Notes: generated by a model from the sequence alone, not told the origin. A DNA stretch of 44,509 nt from Chloroflexota bacterium (GCA_026707585.1 JAPOWQ010000071.1:1-44509); one strand, 5' to 3'; counted from the first letter of the stretch, positions 1 through 7,540 are shown. Translations and numbers: made by a program.

Positions 1-3
1 CCA

Positions 4-50
4 ATGTGTTCACCATGTCTCCGAACATGTGTTCATGATGTCCCCGGTCC
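4..50. repeat. Two tandem 23-bp direct repeats at the left edge
   Basis: ATGTGTTCACCATGTCTCC (from 4) recurs in degenerate form as ATGTGTTCATGATGTCCCC (from 28), a period of 24 bp. Similar strings, from memory, occur at or near ends of integrase-core (IS481-like) insertion sequences. No transposase frame is present in the window, so this may be the tip of an element that lies to the left, or only an intergenic repeat. Confidence 0.4.
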
Positions 51-90
51 GCACAGAGGGAGAGGGCAGGGTGAGGGTGGCTGCCACCCC
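51..90. repeat. Intergenic GAGGGAGAGGG...GGTGAGGGTGG repeat, partial copy
   Basis: The string GAGGGAGAGGG followed by GGTGAGGGTGG matches the arrangement at 7574-7601. It belongs to the family of dispersed gap repeats described around 6.1, 6.25 and 7.5 kb. It lies just upstream of the nitrilase-family gene and has no coding potential of its own. Confidence 0.5.
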
Positions 91-220
91 CAGCACCCCA
101 CGTCGAGCCAGCCGCAACCAACGCCAATTCAACTGCCTCTTTCTCTTCGCCATGTAGGCGCACGCCGCTCCCGCCATCCATTAACCTGCCGCCTGCCCGA
201 AACCCTTCAACTAACACCCA

Positions 221-1045
221 ATGCGCATCGGCCTCGTCACCCTCTGCTCCCTGCGCGGCCAGATCGACGCCAACCTCCAAAAGATCGAAGCCTTCACCCA
301 GCAAGCCGCCGCGGAAAGCTGCGACCTCGTCCTCTTCCCCGAGTTCTCCGTCCACGGCCCCTGGGTCGCCTACGACGCCGACGCCGACCCCGCCGAGCTC
401 GAACGCCAGGCCGAACCCATTCCCGGCCCCTCCACCGAGCGACTCACCCGGATCGCCGCCACCCACGGCGTCGCCATCGGCGCAGGCATCGCCGAACGCG
501 GCCTCGCCCCTAAGCCCTTCAACGCCTACGTCATCGTCGATGCCGACGGCGTGCAACACGTCCAGCGCAAGCTCCAGCCCACCACCAGCGAGATGGACTT
601 CTACCGCGGCGGCGGCGACCACATGGCCCCGTTTCGCCTTGGCGAGACCTCTATCGGCGTCACCATCTGCGCCGACAATGAATCCCCCGTCATCCACGAC
701 ACCCTGGTCGGCCTCGGCGCCCAAGTCATCCTTCAGCCCCACTTCGACTGCATCAAGGACTTCCAGAACGCCGGCCAGTCATGGGACCAGATCCTCGACT
801 TCAACCGCCGCGACACCCTCAAGCGCCGCGCCGAAAACCTGGCCCAGCGCCTCGGCGTCTTCGCCCTCTACTTCGACGCCAAGGACCCCCGCGCCGGCTT
901 CCACGAACGCCCCCACTGGCCCCACCGCGTCACCGGCCGCTCCGCCGCCTTCGCCCCCGGCGGCCACCTCCTATCCCAAAACCCCGGCAACCACGAATCC
1001 CTCCTCACCATCAACATCGACCCAACGGCCTTGCGGAAAGTCTGA
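221..1045 (+). CDS. Carbon-nitrogen hydrolase (nitrilase superfamily)
   Basis: The 274-residue protein has the three nitrilase-superfamily catalytic residues in their usual contexts: Glu41 in LFPEFSVHG, Lys117 in QRKLQP and Cys150 in VTICADNE. It should therefore hydrolyse a C-N bond of an amide, carbamoyl compound or nitrile through a cysteine acyl-enzyme in the cytoplasm. The length is normal for a single-domain member, and the frame is intact to TGA. The substrate cannot be read from sequence. The ATG at 221 is the first Met before the conserved MRIGLVTL strand, but there is no clear Shine-Dalgarno sequence. It stands alone: the next supported gene starts 400 bp downstream and no partner enzyme is adjacent. 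Confidence 0.88.
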   Translation: MRIGLVTLCSLRGQIDANLQKIEAFTQQAAAESCDLVLFPEFSVHGPWVAYDADADPAELERQAEPIPGPSTERLTRIAATHGVAIGAGIAERGLAPKPFNAYVIVDADGVQHVQRKLQPTTSEMDFYRGGGDHMAPFRLGETSIGVTICADNESPVIHDTLVGLGAQVILQPHFDCIKDFQNAGQSWDQILDFNRRDTLKRRAENLAQRLGVFALYFDAKDPRAGFHERPHWPHRVTGRSAAFAPGGHLLSQNPGNHESLLTINIDPTALRKV

Positions 1046-1444
1046 ACACTCCTTCGTGATGCTGGCCTAAGCGGCCATCCAAGCGGACCTGGCCGAATGA
1101 CACCACGTAGCCCGTCCGCCGCTGCCCCCCTTACTCACCGTCCTGGGGAACCAGTTCAGCTATACGGACCAAGTTGAGATCCTGAGGTCGACGACGCGCC
1201 AGTTCTAGCCTGAAGGAGCCTGTGTGTCAGGGATGAACGCGAGGGCAAGCCTGTCTCCATCCGGCGACTCTGCACCGGAATTGATCCTCTCGCTGGGGAT
1301 CTAGCGGCTTAACTTGCTACCCCATGTCAAGCCCAGAACTGGAGACTGCCTTGACATGGAGTGGCTCCATGCTGTTTAAGGCATTTACCATCTGACAAGG
1401 GCGTCAGCGGTTACGTCGACCGCACGCCAAGGAGGATCGAGCGT
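1046..1444. other. Intergenic gap with one inverted repeat
   Basis: I see no convincing reading frame here. The only structure is a 10-bp inverted repeat, listed separately. Base composition falls towards lower GC across this gap, which marks the start of the accessory island. Confidence 0.5.
1322..1359 (+). promoter_or_regulatory. 10-bp inverted repeat with TTGACA, possible operator/promoter
   Basis: CCATGTCAAG (1322-1331) and CTTGACATGG (1350-1359) are perfect inverted arms 18 nt apart. The right arm contains the consensus -35 hexamer TTGACA (1351-1356), but no good -10 box follows at 17 nt. It lies about 85 bp upstream of the two-TM protein gene. A regulator-binding site is possible but unproven. 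Confidence 0.35.
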
Positions 1445-1822
1445 ATGGATACAAGTGGACCGCTCTATTGGTTGACCTTCACTCAATTTTTGATGACCGC
1501 GCTGATCATCCACGTCTCAATCGGTGTGTATGGATCATACTATCTCGTTAGGAGTCTAGCTTTTCATCATCCCGACACAGGCAATTCTAATGTGCATTTT
1601 TTCCGTAAGACCGACGACGGATCACTTGCGAAAGATCAGATGACCGTACCGCGGTCTGCGAGGGAGATTCCATTTCCCGGACTGCTCACCTGTGCGCTGT
1701 TAGGAGTTGTCGGCATTTTCCTGTGGCTCATCCTCATTTCTCTATCGCGTTGGCTACCTCGACTTCGGACAGCTATGTTCTACTTCCTATTCTTCGATGG
1801 ATCTTCCAGGTGGTACAGATAG
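1445..1822 (+). CDS. Small two-TM membrane protein of unknown function
   Basis: This 125-residue protein is not one I recognise. The start is set by AAGGAGG at 1429-1435, nine bases before the ATG at 1445; an in-frame start further upstream would lack this signal. Two hydrophobic segments are visible, at about residues 9-36 (TQFLMTALIIHVSIGVYGSY) and 82-103 (LLTCALLGVVGIFLWLILIS). A polar loop of about 45 residues lies between them, so both ends are probably on the same side of the membrane. Codon use is less GC-rich than in the flanking core genes, in line with horizontal acquisition. The C-terminus ends in a Trp/Arg-containing tail without a motif. Confidence 0.6.
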   Translation: MDTSGPLYWLTFTQFLMTALIIHVSIGVYGSYYLVRSLAFHHPDTGNSNVHFFRKTDDGSLAKDQMTVPRSAREIPFPGLLTCALLGVVGIFLWLILISLSRWLPRLRTAMFYFLFFDGSSRWYR

Positions 1823-1975
1823 TAGATGTCGACAGGTCAAATTTCTTTTGGCGGGTGCGAGAGTCCGAGTCTGTAGTCATCGGCTCATCTGTGTCGAGGA
1901 TCTCCGGATCGCGCCGGATCGCGTGGGCGGATCTATGTGAGCCTTGTCTCTGCCAGGCAGAAGCCTGTAGTCCAG

Positions 1976-2371
1976 TTATCGGGCGAACCCTAGTTCCCAT
2001 CTGACCTCTTCCGTCGTTACCGTTACGGCAACGCTGTCGCTGGAGACTTGCTGACCTGTACTGAACGCGTACTCGATGAGGCTGCCGATCTCCTCAACAC
2101 GTCTTGCTCCAATACTCTCGTCGCATCGGAATCCGATGAGCCCCAATTGGTGAGCGCTTCGCCGGGTTATGCCAAGTTGTGTCCTTATGATTGACCTGAA
2201 ATGTCTGACGTTCCAAGTAACTACGATGGCCTCGCGAAGTTCTGCAATGCGTGCGACTGCTTGGTCTGGCGCGCGCGAATTCTCGTCGCGTACATAGATG
2301 GTTTCATGGCCCAGGGCTTCAAACGCCTTGGCGGTGGAATCTGGCACATTTTCGTCGATCAGCAACCGCAT
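1976..2371 (-). CDS. DUF5615-type PIN-like toxin
   Basis: The protein has 131 residues. The start MRLLIDENVP and the downstream segment AIVVTWNVRHF match the pattern of DUF5615/Mut7-C-like PIN-fold proteins, which are predicted RNases and usually the toxins of DUF433-type antitoxins. The first acidic residue (Asp6) is kept. In the second motif, where the family normally has an acidic residue (as in VTHDxDF), this protein has TWNVRHF, so activity may be altered. The gene starts 33 bp after the DUF433 antitoxin gene on the same strand, the standard antitoxin-first order. Lower GC than core genes fits a mobile accessory module. Confidence 0.75.
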   Translation of the reverse strand: MRLLIDENVPDSTAKAFEALGHETIYVRDENSRAPDQAVARIAELREAIVVTWNVRHFRSIIRTQLGITRRSAHQLGLIGFRCDESIGARRVEEIGSLIEYAFSTGQQVSSDSVAVTVTTEEVRWELGFAR

Positions 2372-2404
2372 GGAGCTCGAATCACCGCGTGGACATCATG
2401 AAAG

Positions 2405-3067
2405 CTACGTTGCCAATGCTGCGGCTTCGGTCTCATGCAGACGAATAGCCTCGCGCACGTCTGCCGGTTCTAAGCGCGGATACTCCTCGATGATCTGTTC
2501 TGTTCGATATCCGGCCTTATAAAAGTTCCAAATGGCTGACGTGGGGATGCGTGTTCCAGCAATGACCCGTTGGTTATGCGCAACGTACCGGTGCCGCGAA
2601 GTCTGACCGATCTCCTCCGCTTTTCGCTCGCGCATTCGCCGTACTAGGTTCAGCATCTTGTCGCTGACCTCTTGCAGGTCAATGGTGAATGTCGTCTGCG
2701 ACTTGGTGTTGGCCACCATGAACGACTCGTCGTTGACCTCAAAAAAAATGGTGCGCTCGCCCTCGCGCTTGTAGAACCGAAGATTGGCCCACGGAAAGTC
2801 GTTGTGCTCGTGAAGCATGCCGGCTGCACCCCGAAGCGCCTGGAGCGACGTGTGCTGGCGTAGCAGGGCCAGCGTCCGCAATCCAACGACATCTCGGAAC
2901 GAGTAAACGCGCGAGTAGGGCCCCATACGCAGTGATCCGGCCTCTGGCTTGAAGAACCCCGTCTTGTCCCAGTAGCGCAGTTGGCTGCGTGACAGTTCAG
3001 TCAACTCACACACCTGGTCAGCGGTGAACGCACCAATCGGACCGTCGGGCGAAATGTCAGTCGACAT
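2405..3067 (-). CDS. MerR-HTH plus DUF433 antitoxin/regulator
   Basis: The 220-residue protein has an N-terminal MerR-like winged helix (about residues 15-60: FTADQVCELTELSRSQLRYWD, then VYSFRDVVGLRTL). A middle region follows, then a C-terminal DUF433 domain (about 165-212: RVIAGTRIPTSAIWNF, then EQIIEEYPRLEPADV). It should bind DNA at its own promoter and neutralise the DUF5615-type protein encoded downstream. I chose the ATG at 3067, not the longer frame to 3274, because AGGAG lies about 11 bases before it and the extension has no domain. The order and spacing to the toxin gene support a two-gene operon. Confidence 0.78.
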   Translation of the reverse strand: MSTDISPDGPIGAFTADQVCELTELSRSQLRYWDKTGFFKPEAGSLRMGPYSRVYSFRDVVGLRTLALLRQHTSLQALRGAAGMLHEHNDFPWANLRFYKREGERTIFFEVNDESFMVANTKSQTTFTIDLQEVSDKMLNLVRRMRERKAEEIGQTSRHRYVAHNQRVIAGTRIPTSAIWNFYKAGYRTEQIIEEYPRLEPADVREAIRLHETEAAALAT

Positions 3068-3152
3068 GTTGCTCGACGCTCCTGTCCAGGCCTTGGCTTG
3101 CAGACCGATCCAGTATGCGAGCGCTTCAGGAACTCGCGTAAGGGGACCCCAG

Positions 3153-3165
3153 TGTGACCGTATCA
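3153..3165 (-). promoter_or_regulatory. Short inverted repeat upstream of antitoxin gene
   Basis: GTGACCGTATCAC is an imperfect dyad (GTGA/TCAC) about 86 bp upstream of the MerR-like antitoxin start. It is a plausible operator for autoregulation but too short to be sure of. Confidence 0.25.
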
Positions 3166-3341
3166 CGCTTGCGCGGCATTTCACACGCGTCAAGCACCGT
3201 GGGCGGTAGCCACGTGACGCGCTTTCCCCAGTCCTCCTGAGGTAAATCTGTTCGGCGACGACTCGGAGTCTCAAACATCACGCAGCCTCACGACGCGCAG
3301 TCGTCGGCTCTAGGACACGGGCGCCGCACTGGTGGCTCGTT

Positions 3342-3566
3342 TTAGGGACCCTCTGGAGCAACGGCCTGGTCGGCCTTTGACGGCAATCGCCGCAGGATGG
3401 CCTTGACGTCCTCCCGCAGACCGTCGATGTCTGCCTGAAGTCGCTCGACCGAACGCTCGACGCCAGACAATCGCCCTTCAACCCGCCCCACGCTCCACGC
3501 AAGTCCCACAACCGACAGAACTACGAAAGCGTTCAGCCCCAGAATGGCGCCCAATTCAGCCGTCAT
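3342..3566 (-). CDS. Small single-TM coiled-coil protein, copy A
   Basis: The 74-residue protein has an N-terminal membrane helix (about residues 7-27, GAILGLNAFVVLSVVGLAW) followed by a heptad-like helix (RVEGRLSGVERSVERLQADI and on). GGAGGA eight to nine bases before the ATG sets the start. Copy B at 4619-4819 has 54 of its first 64 residues identical, and the ribosome-binding region is shared, so the pair arose by recent duplication. The design (membrane anchor plus oligomerising helix) recalls short phage- or TA-associated proteins of the XhlA/DUF1640 type, but I cannot assign a function. Confidence 0.6.
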   Translation of the reverse strand: MTAELGAILGLNAFVVLSVVGLAWSVGRVEGRLSGVERSVERLQADIDGLREDVKAILRRLPSKADQAVAPEGP

Positions 3567-3718
3567 GGCGGTTCCTCCTTCGCGAAAGCCCCTCCACCCA
3601 CTGTTCAGCAGGCGACGGCCAGTAGTTATCCGGTGTCCTATTGCCTATTGAGAATCGACAGTGTCGCCGCAATCTGTAGGCTAATCTCCATTGGGCAGTC
3701 TTGGCTGCAGATGATAAG

Positions 3719-3937
3719 ATGCTGCGTGGTTTTGGTCAGCCACATGCCAAACGGAGCGCTGAGGTGAAGGAGTCGCGCGAGACACGGAAGAAGCGGATCC
3801 AACAGGTCAAAGACAATGACGATGGCATTCCGAGGCTGACGAAAGAAGATATTCGGAGACTCGACGAGCGCTGGGAAGGCGTTCCTATGGATCAGCCTCT
3901 GAAGGTTGAGGACGCACAACGAGTCTATGCTAATTAG
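3719..3937 (+). CDS. Hypothetical small charged protein
   Basis: The 72-residue frame starts at ATG 3719 (a TTG at 3701 would add six residues). It encodes a very hydrophilic, Lys/Arg/Asp/Glu-rich protein without membrane segments or a motif I recognise. The ending DIRRLDERWEGVPMDQPLKV looks like a genuine amphipathic helix with a tail. There is no strong Shine-Dalgarno sequence. The frame converges on the protease gene and overlaps its stop by 8 bp. Composition matches the surrounding island. A competing opposite-strand frame (3638-3919) is possible but looks less protein-like. Confidence 0.4.
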   Translation: MLRGFGQPHAKRSAEVKESRETRKKRIQQVKDNDDGIPRLTKEDIRRLDERWEGVPMDQPLKVEDAQRVYAN

Positions 3938-4568
3938 CTGACTGGTTTCTCCTGGAATTGCTGTCGATCAGATCAATGACATGTCGGATATTGACAGCAA
4001 TCCCGATTCCTGAATTGACGCTATCTGGATCAATTTTGAAGCTCGTCATTACCCCGGCGATTTGAATGTTGGTTGTTTGGTCTTGATAGCAGATGAGGGG
4101 TCCGCCACTGAACCCCCGATTGGCATGACCATCCACATATAGCAGGTTGGCGCCATGCCAGGAGTCAACACCGCTAAGTACACCTGACTTCGCCAGCGGG
4201 TACGGAAAGTCGCATGGCGACCCTCCCCGCATCTCCAGCGGGAATCCTAGAAAGTAGATCTGCTGCCCTATTGTTATGCCGGCTGAAGATGCTGGGACAA
4301 CCGCGTCTTGCGGGCCAATGGCGAGTGGCGATGAGAGAACGGCAACGTCGATCTCCCCGGAGCCTCTGCCTACGACATCAACCTCCAGGCTTTTCCACGC
4401 GCCATCGTGGAATACCTCGATTGTGTTGCCGCCGATAGCCTCTATGACGTGTCGGGCGGTAACTAGGTATTGCCAATTGTTGTAGTTCAATGTGAAGGCC
4501 GTACCGCTTCCACTAGATTCTCCGCATCGAATATGAAACACGCTTCGCAAGACGTAAAGCGGAATCAT
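3930..4568 (-). CDS. Trypsin-like serine protease (S1/HtrA fold)
   Basis: The 212-residue protein shows the full catalytic triad in family contexts: His40 in LVTARHVIEA, Asp74 in GEIDVAVL and Ser154 in ANRGFSGGPL. It has no signal peptide, membrane helix or PDZ domain, so unlike DegP/HtrA it is a bare cytoplasmic protease domain. Bare trypsin-like domains of this kind occur in accessory and defence-related islands. The gene lies between the two duplicated membrane coiled-coil genes, with copy B 50 bp upstream and copy A downstream on the same strand. Its GC content is lower than that of core genes. No ribosome-binding site stands out before the ATG. The substrate is unknown. Confidence 0.82.
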   Translation of the reverse strand: MIPLYVLRSVFHIRCGESSGSGTAFTLNYNNWQYLVTARHVIEAIGGNTIEVFHDGAWKSLEVDVVGRGSGEIDVAVLSSPLAIGPQDAVVPASSAGITIGQQIYFLGFPLEMRGGSPCDFPYPLAKSGVLSGVDSWHGANLLYVDGHANRGFSGGPLICYQDQTTNIQIAGVMTSFKIDPDSVNSGIGIAVNIRHVIDLIDSNSRRNQSAN

Positions 4569-4618
4569 GTGGCGCTCTATCAGTGCGCTTGGACAAGCAA
4601 TCCCACAGGTCCGGCGCC

Positions 4619-4819
4619 CTACTCCACCTTCGTCGGCAACCTCAGCAAGATGGCCTTCACGTCGTCCCGCAGACCGGCCATTTCAGCTTGGAGTCGCTCA
4701 ACCGAGCGCTCAACCCCGATCAGCCGCCCTTCAACCCGCCCCACGCACCACGCGAGGCCGACAGCCGAGAGAATTACGAAAGCGTTCAGCCCCAGAATCG
4801 CGCCCAATTCAGCCGTCAT
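4619..4819 (-). CDS. Small single-TM coiled-coil protein, copy B
   Basis: The 66-residue protein is a paralogue of the one at 3342-3566: 10 differences in the first 64 residues, with a shorter C-terminus. The membrane helix is at about residues 7-27 and the coiled-coil helix at about 30-60. The same GGAGGAACCGCC leader precedes the ATG. It is the first gene of a possible leftward unit with the protease, the stop lying 50 bp before the protease start. The function is unknown. Confidence 0.6.
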   Translation of the reverse strand: MTAELGAILGLNAFVILSAVGLAWCVGRVEGRLIGVERSVERLQAEMAGLRDDVKAILLRLPTKVE

Positions 4820-5002
4820 GGCGGTTCCTCCGCAGCGAAAGCCCCGGGACCTCGCCGTTCACCCGACGCAGCCCAAGGGTCAGCAAACAACCGCCCTTTC
4901 GAGATTCTATCCCAATGAAATCGACCCTCTCCTGCAGACCATGTCGCACGTTGACAGTTCTGTGACATACGCTCGGGTTAGCGATGCGATAGAGGCACGA
5001 CC

Positions 5003-5257
5003 ATGACACCGGAATTGATCTTCTGGCTGGTCGGCTTACTGATCGTCATTCTGAGTGGCGGGGCGGCCTTGGCGTGGTTGATCGTGGCCGGACAGGCAAG
5101 TCTGCGCAGGGACCTTGGCGAGCGGATGGGCATGCTGGAAGCGCGCATGTCCGCGATGGAAAACCGCATGTCGTCGGTGGAACGTGAACTTGGGCGCACG
5201 CAAGGGCTGGTGGATGGCTTGCGTGAAGCGCTGACAAGCTCAAAGCAGACGGACTGA
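5003..5257 (+). CDS. Small single-TM coiled-coil protein
   Basis: The 84-residue protein has an N-terminal membrane helix (about residues 5-28, IFWLVGLLIVILSGGAALAW). A long Met/Arg/Glu-rich helix follows with repeated MLEARMSAMENRMSSVE-type heptads, predicted to form a coiled coil. The overall design matches the copies at 3.4 and 4.7 kb but the sequence is diverged. GAGG at 4992-4995 precedes the ATG at 5003. It is followed 43 bp later by the antitoxin-like gene on the same strand, so the two may be co-transcribed. Confidence 0.6.
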   Translation: MTPELIFWLVGLLIVILSGGAALAWLIVAGQASLRRDLGERMGMLEARMSAMENRMSSVERELGRTQGLVDGLREALTSSKQTD

Positions 5258-5300
5258 TCCAGCCGGACACAATCGCCGGGCGGAGAAGGAGCCGAGCGTC

Positions 5301-5600
5301 ATGCCGCCCGCACGAGATTCCGATGCAACCGTCCAGGCCCGCGCCAGACGCGACCCGGAGTTCCGGGATGGCCTGCTGCGCGAGGCCGCCCAGGCGCTGC
5401 TGCGCAGCGACACCGAGGTTGGCAACACCCTCGCGGACCTCGTCTCCGCCACCAACGACGAGCTTCTGGAACACCTCGAAGACGCGGAAGACTTAGCCAT
5501 CGTCTCCCAGCGACTGGCCGACGCGACGACTTCTGACTACATCCCGCATGCGGAGATTGAGGCCGAGATCTACGGTGACGCCGGTCCCCGACCCCGCTGA
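5301..5600 (+). CDS. Antitoxin-like small acidic protein
   Basis: The 99-residue protein contains ARRDPEFRDGLLREAAQALL and a later segment DLAIVSQRLADAT ending in IPHAEIEAEIYG. Both resemble, from memory, small addiction-module antidote proteins: DPxFxxxLLxEA in the N-terminal half and RLADPxxxxIPHxxVxAEL near the end. AGAAGGAG at 5284-5291 precedes the ATG. No toxin gene is adjacent; the neighbour upstream is a membrane coiled-coil protein. It could be an orphan antitoxin, or the membrane protein could be its partner. The assignment rests on short motifs only. Confidence 0.5.
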   Translation: MPPARDSDATVQARARRDPEFRDGLLREAAQALLRSDTEVGNTLADLVSATNDELLEHLEDAEDLAIVSQRLADATTSDYIPHAEIEAEIYGDAGPRPR

Positions 5601-5627
5601 CGCCAGTCCCGTCGGCCGTGGTACCGG

Positions 5628-5807
5628 TTATCCGAGCAGCGCGATCAGGATCCCGGTCACCTTGCCCAGCACGTTGATGACAACGAGCAGAAGCAGTCCG
5701 GCGAACCACTTCGTCAAGCGAGTTTCGAGGTTGGCGAGGTCGGCCTTCGTCGCGAGGTGGTTGTAGGCCCCTTCCAACCGGGCGAGGCGTTCCGCTTCTG
5801 TAGCCAT
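5628..5807 (-). CDS. Small coiled-coil protein with C-terminal TM
   Basis: The 59-residue protein begins MATEAERLARLEGAYNHLAT, a short amphipathic helix, then TKADLANLETRLTKW, then one membrane helix (about residues 35-57, FAGLLLLVVINVLGKVTGIL). GGAGGAG five bases before the ATG at 5807 sets the start; the longer open frame to 6230 is unlikely. The pattern resembles XhlA-like or DUF1640-like short proteins. It is the fourth small membrane coiled-coil protein in 2.5 kb, with the helix order reversed relative to the others. Confidence 0.6.
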   Translation of the reverse strand: MATEAERLARLEGAYNHLATKADLANLETRLTKWFAGLLLLVVINVLGKVTGILIALLG

Positions 5808-6080
5808 CGGCTCCTCCGTTGCGAGGATCCCTGGACCCGGTCGAGCGTGCGGCGCGGGCCAGTACTCGGAATACGTCCGCCCTTGCGAGATTGTACCCGC
5901 GAGCGACCAAACATCGGCCGGCGACTCTCGGCATGGATCGTGGATCGCTCGGTGCTGGGAACTCCCGCCGAGAAGCCGAGTCCCGTAGGGGCGCCCCTTG
6001 TGGGTGCCCTCTTCCGTTCGAGGTCCTATTCCGCGCACCGCTGCAACTGCGTGCGCACTACGACGTCCACGGCCGCGGCG

Positions 6081-6140
6081 CTCTTCACCCTCTCCAAGGG
6101 GAGAGGCAGAAGCCGTCCACGGCATTCGGTGAGGGGTCCC
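6081..6140. repeat. Dispersed intergenic repeat, copy 1
   Basis: The copy starts CTCTTCACCCTCTCCAAGGG and contains GAGAGGCAGA. After a variable centre it ends ATTCGGTGAGGGGTC. Copies at 6248-6315 and 7472-7540 share both ends. The CCCTCTCC/GGAGAGG parts pair, so the RNA could fold. Confidence 0.65.
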
Positions 6141-6247
6141 CCGCTCTACCAAGCCACCAGCCCCACCCCGTTCGTGGTGAGCCGGGCCAGAGTCCGTCGG
6201 CGGCCCGTGTCGAACCACCCTCGCCGGCACCCAAGCCGGACTCGCCC

Positions 6248-6315
6248 CTCTTCACCCTCTCCAAGGGAAGAGGCAGACTCCGGCGTCTTCGCCGGAATTC
6301 GGTGAGGGGTCTTCC
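6248..6315. repeat. Dispersed intergenic repeat, copy 2
   Basis: Same ends as copy 1, with GAAGAGGCAGACTCC and an inner inverted segment TCCGGCGTCTTCGCCGGA, then ATTCGGTGAGGGGTCTTCC. It lies in the gap downstream of the TauE/SafE gene. Confidence 0.65.
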
Positions 6316-6395
6316 GCGCAACCAACCCCACCCCAACCCAAATGTCTTGCCCCGCGAACCACTCCCTCGAAGACTGAGATCTTCCGCTCGAAGCG

Positions 6396-7205
6396 CTAAT
6401 CCCGCCGCAACCGCGTCGTCACCCAGGTCTGCACCCCCAGCATCCGCTGCGCCGAGTACAGCAGGAACACTGCAAACAGCGCCCGCAGCACCACCCGCGG
6501 CAGCCACTGCGCCACCTGCGCGCCTCCGAACCCGCCGATCAGTCCGCCGATCCCGATCGTCAGCGCCCGCCGCACGTCCACGTGACCCAGCCGGTAATGC
6601 TGCGTGGCGCCTGACAGCGCCGTCGGAATAATCACCGCCAGGCTGATGCCTTGCGCGATCACCTGGTCGATCCCCATGAAAATCACCATCGCCGGCACCA
6701 TCACGATCCCGCCGCCCACGCCCATCGTCCCGCTAACCAGCCCCGCCACCACGCCGGTGATCACCGCGGCGATGATGCGTTCCGTGCCCTCCAGGTGCAG
6801 CAGGGCCACGTCCTGCAGCGAAACGAACATGCGCAGCGCCCCCGCCAGCAGCACCAGCGCGAACAGCCGCCGCAGCAGCTTCTCGTTGATGTAGGCCGTC
6901 AGCCGCGCACCAATCGCCGCAAACACCACCGACGTAGCCGCCAGCGCCAGCGCCACCGACCAGTCGATCGGGTTCGAGGTGGCGTAGCGAAGGGTGGCTG
7001 CAAACGCCGTCGGTACGATGATGGCCAACGACGTCCCGTGCGCACGGTGCTGTGACATCCCCAGCAGGCCAACCATCAGCGGAATCAGAATGATCCCGCC
7101 GCCCACCCCGATCAGCCCGCTGACCACGCCCCCGGCCAGCCCGATCCCGATCAACACCAGGACCGGCGCCTGTCGTTCGGTCGTCGTCGCCGCCGCGCCT
7201 TCCAT
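6396..7205 (-). CDS. TauE/SafE family membrane transporter
   Basis: The 269-residue protein has about eight membrane helices in two halves. Each half carries the family signature: GLIGVGGGIILIPLMV near the N-terminus and GTMGVGGGIVMVPAMVIF in the second half, each followed by a GTSLA- or GISLA-type segment. TauE/SafE proteins export sulfite, sulfoacetate or related organosulfur anions across the cytoplasmic membrane; the substrate here is unknown. I chose the ATG at 7205 because the frame extension to TTG 7244 is Pro/Trp-rich and has no family match. The Shine-Dalgarno sequence is weak. It is flanked by repeat-rich gaps and has no obvious operon partner. Confidence 0.85.
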   Translation of the reverse strand: MEGAAATTTERQAPVLVLIGIGLAGGVVSGLIGVGGGIILIPLMVGLLGMSQHRAHGTSLAIIVPTAFAATLRYATSNPIDWSVALALAATSVVFAAIGARLTAYINEKLLRRLFALVLLAGALRMFVSLQDVALLHLEGTERIIAAVITGVVAGLVSGTMGVGGGIVMVPAMVIFMGIDQVIAQGISLAVIIPTALSGATQHYRLGHVDVRRALTIGIGGLIGGFGGAQVAQWLPRVVLRALFAVFLLYSAQRMLGVQTWVTTRLRRD

Positions 7206-7471
7206 CGGCGGAGTATATGGACCCCACCCCGTCCACCGCCCCAACCCTCACGTCACCCACCGCTCACCCTCACCCTTGCCCTCTGTCTCCCAACAGTGTA
7301 CACTAGCCCCGATGCCCCCGCAACCCCCCTTCCCAATGCCCCCACCCCACCCGCCACTACCCACCACCGCGCCCACCAACGCCCCCCCGCGCCCCGAGGC
7401 CACCTCCTCTTCCGCCCTCGCCCTCGAGAGGGGCCTATGCGAAACGCCCTTCGCCCTCGAAGGTGTGGCGG

Positions 7472-7540
7472 CTCTTCACCCTCTCCAAGGGGAGAGGCAG
7501 ATTCGGGCGTCTTCGGCCAAAATCGGTGAAGGGTCTTCCG
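7472..7540. repeat. Dispersed intergenic repeat, copy 3
   Basis: The copy opens CTCTTCACCCTCTCCAAGGG and GAGAGGCAGA as in copy 1 and closes ATCGGTGAAGGGTCTTCCG. The centre (TCGGGCGTCTTCGGCC) resembles copy 2. Confidence 0.65.

Larger units (their letters stand above)
5808..6395. other. Non-coding gap with dispersed repeats
   Basis: About 590 bp without a supported gene. Open frames cross it on both strands but have no protein-like features. It contains two copies of the CTCTTCACCCTCTCCAAGG repeat (listed separately). Confidence 0.55.

Noticed and set aside
1773-2000. Small minus-strand frame between the membrane protein and the toxin gene
   Set aside because: No motif, no ribosome-binding site and an arginine/threonine-rich composition typical of antisense sequence.
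2405-3274. Longer start for the MerR/DUF433 antitoxin
   Set aside because: The extra 69 residues have no domain, and an internal ATG has a good Shine-Dalgarno sequence.
5628-6230. 200-residue minus-strand protein ending in the small coiled-coil/TM sequence
   Set aside because: The first 140 codons translate repeat sequence; the ATG at 5807 has GGAGGAG just upstream.
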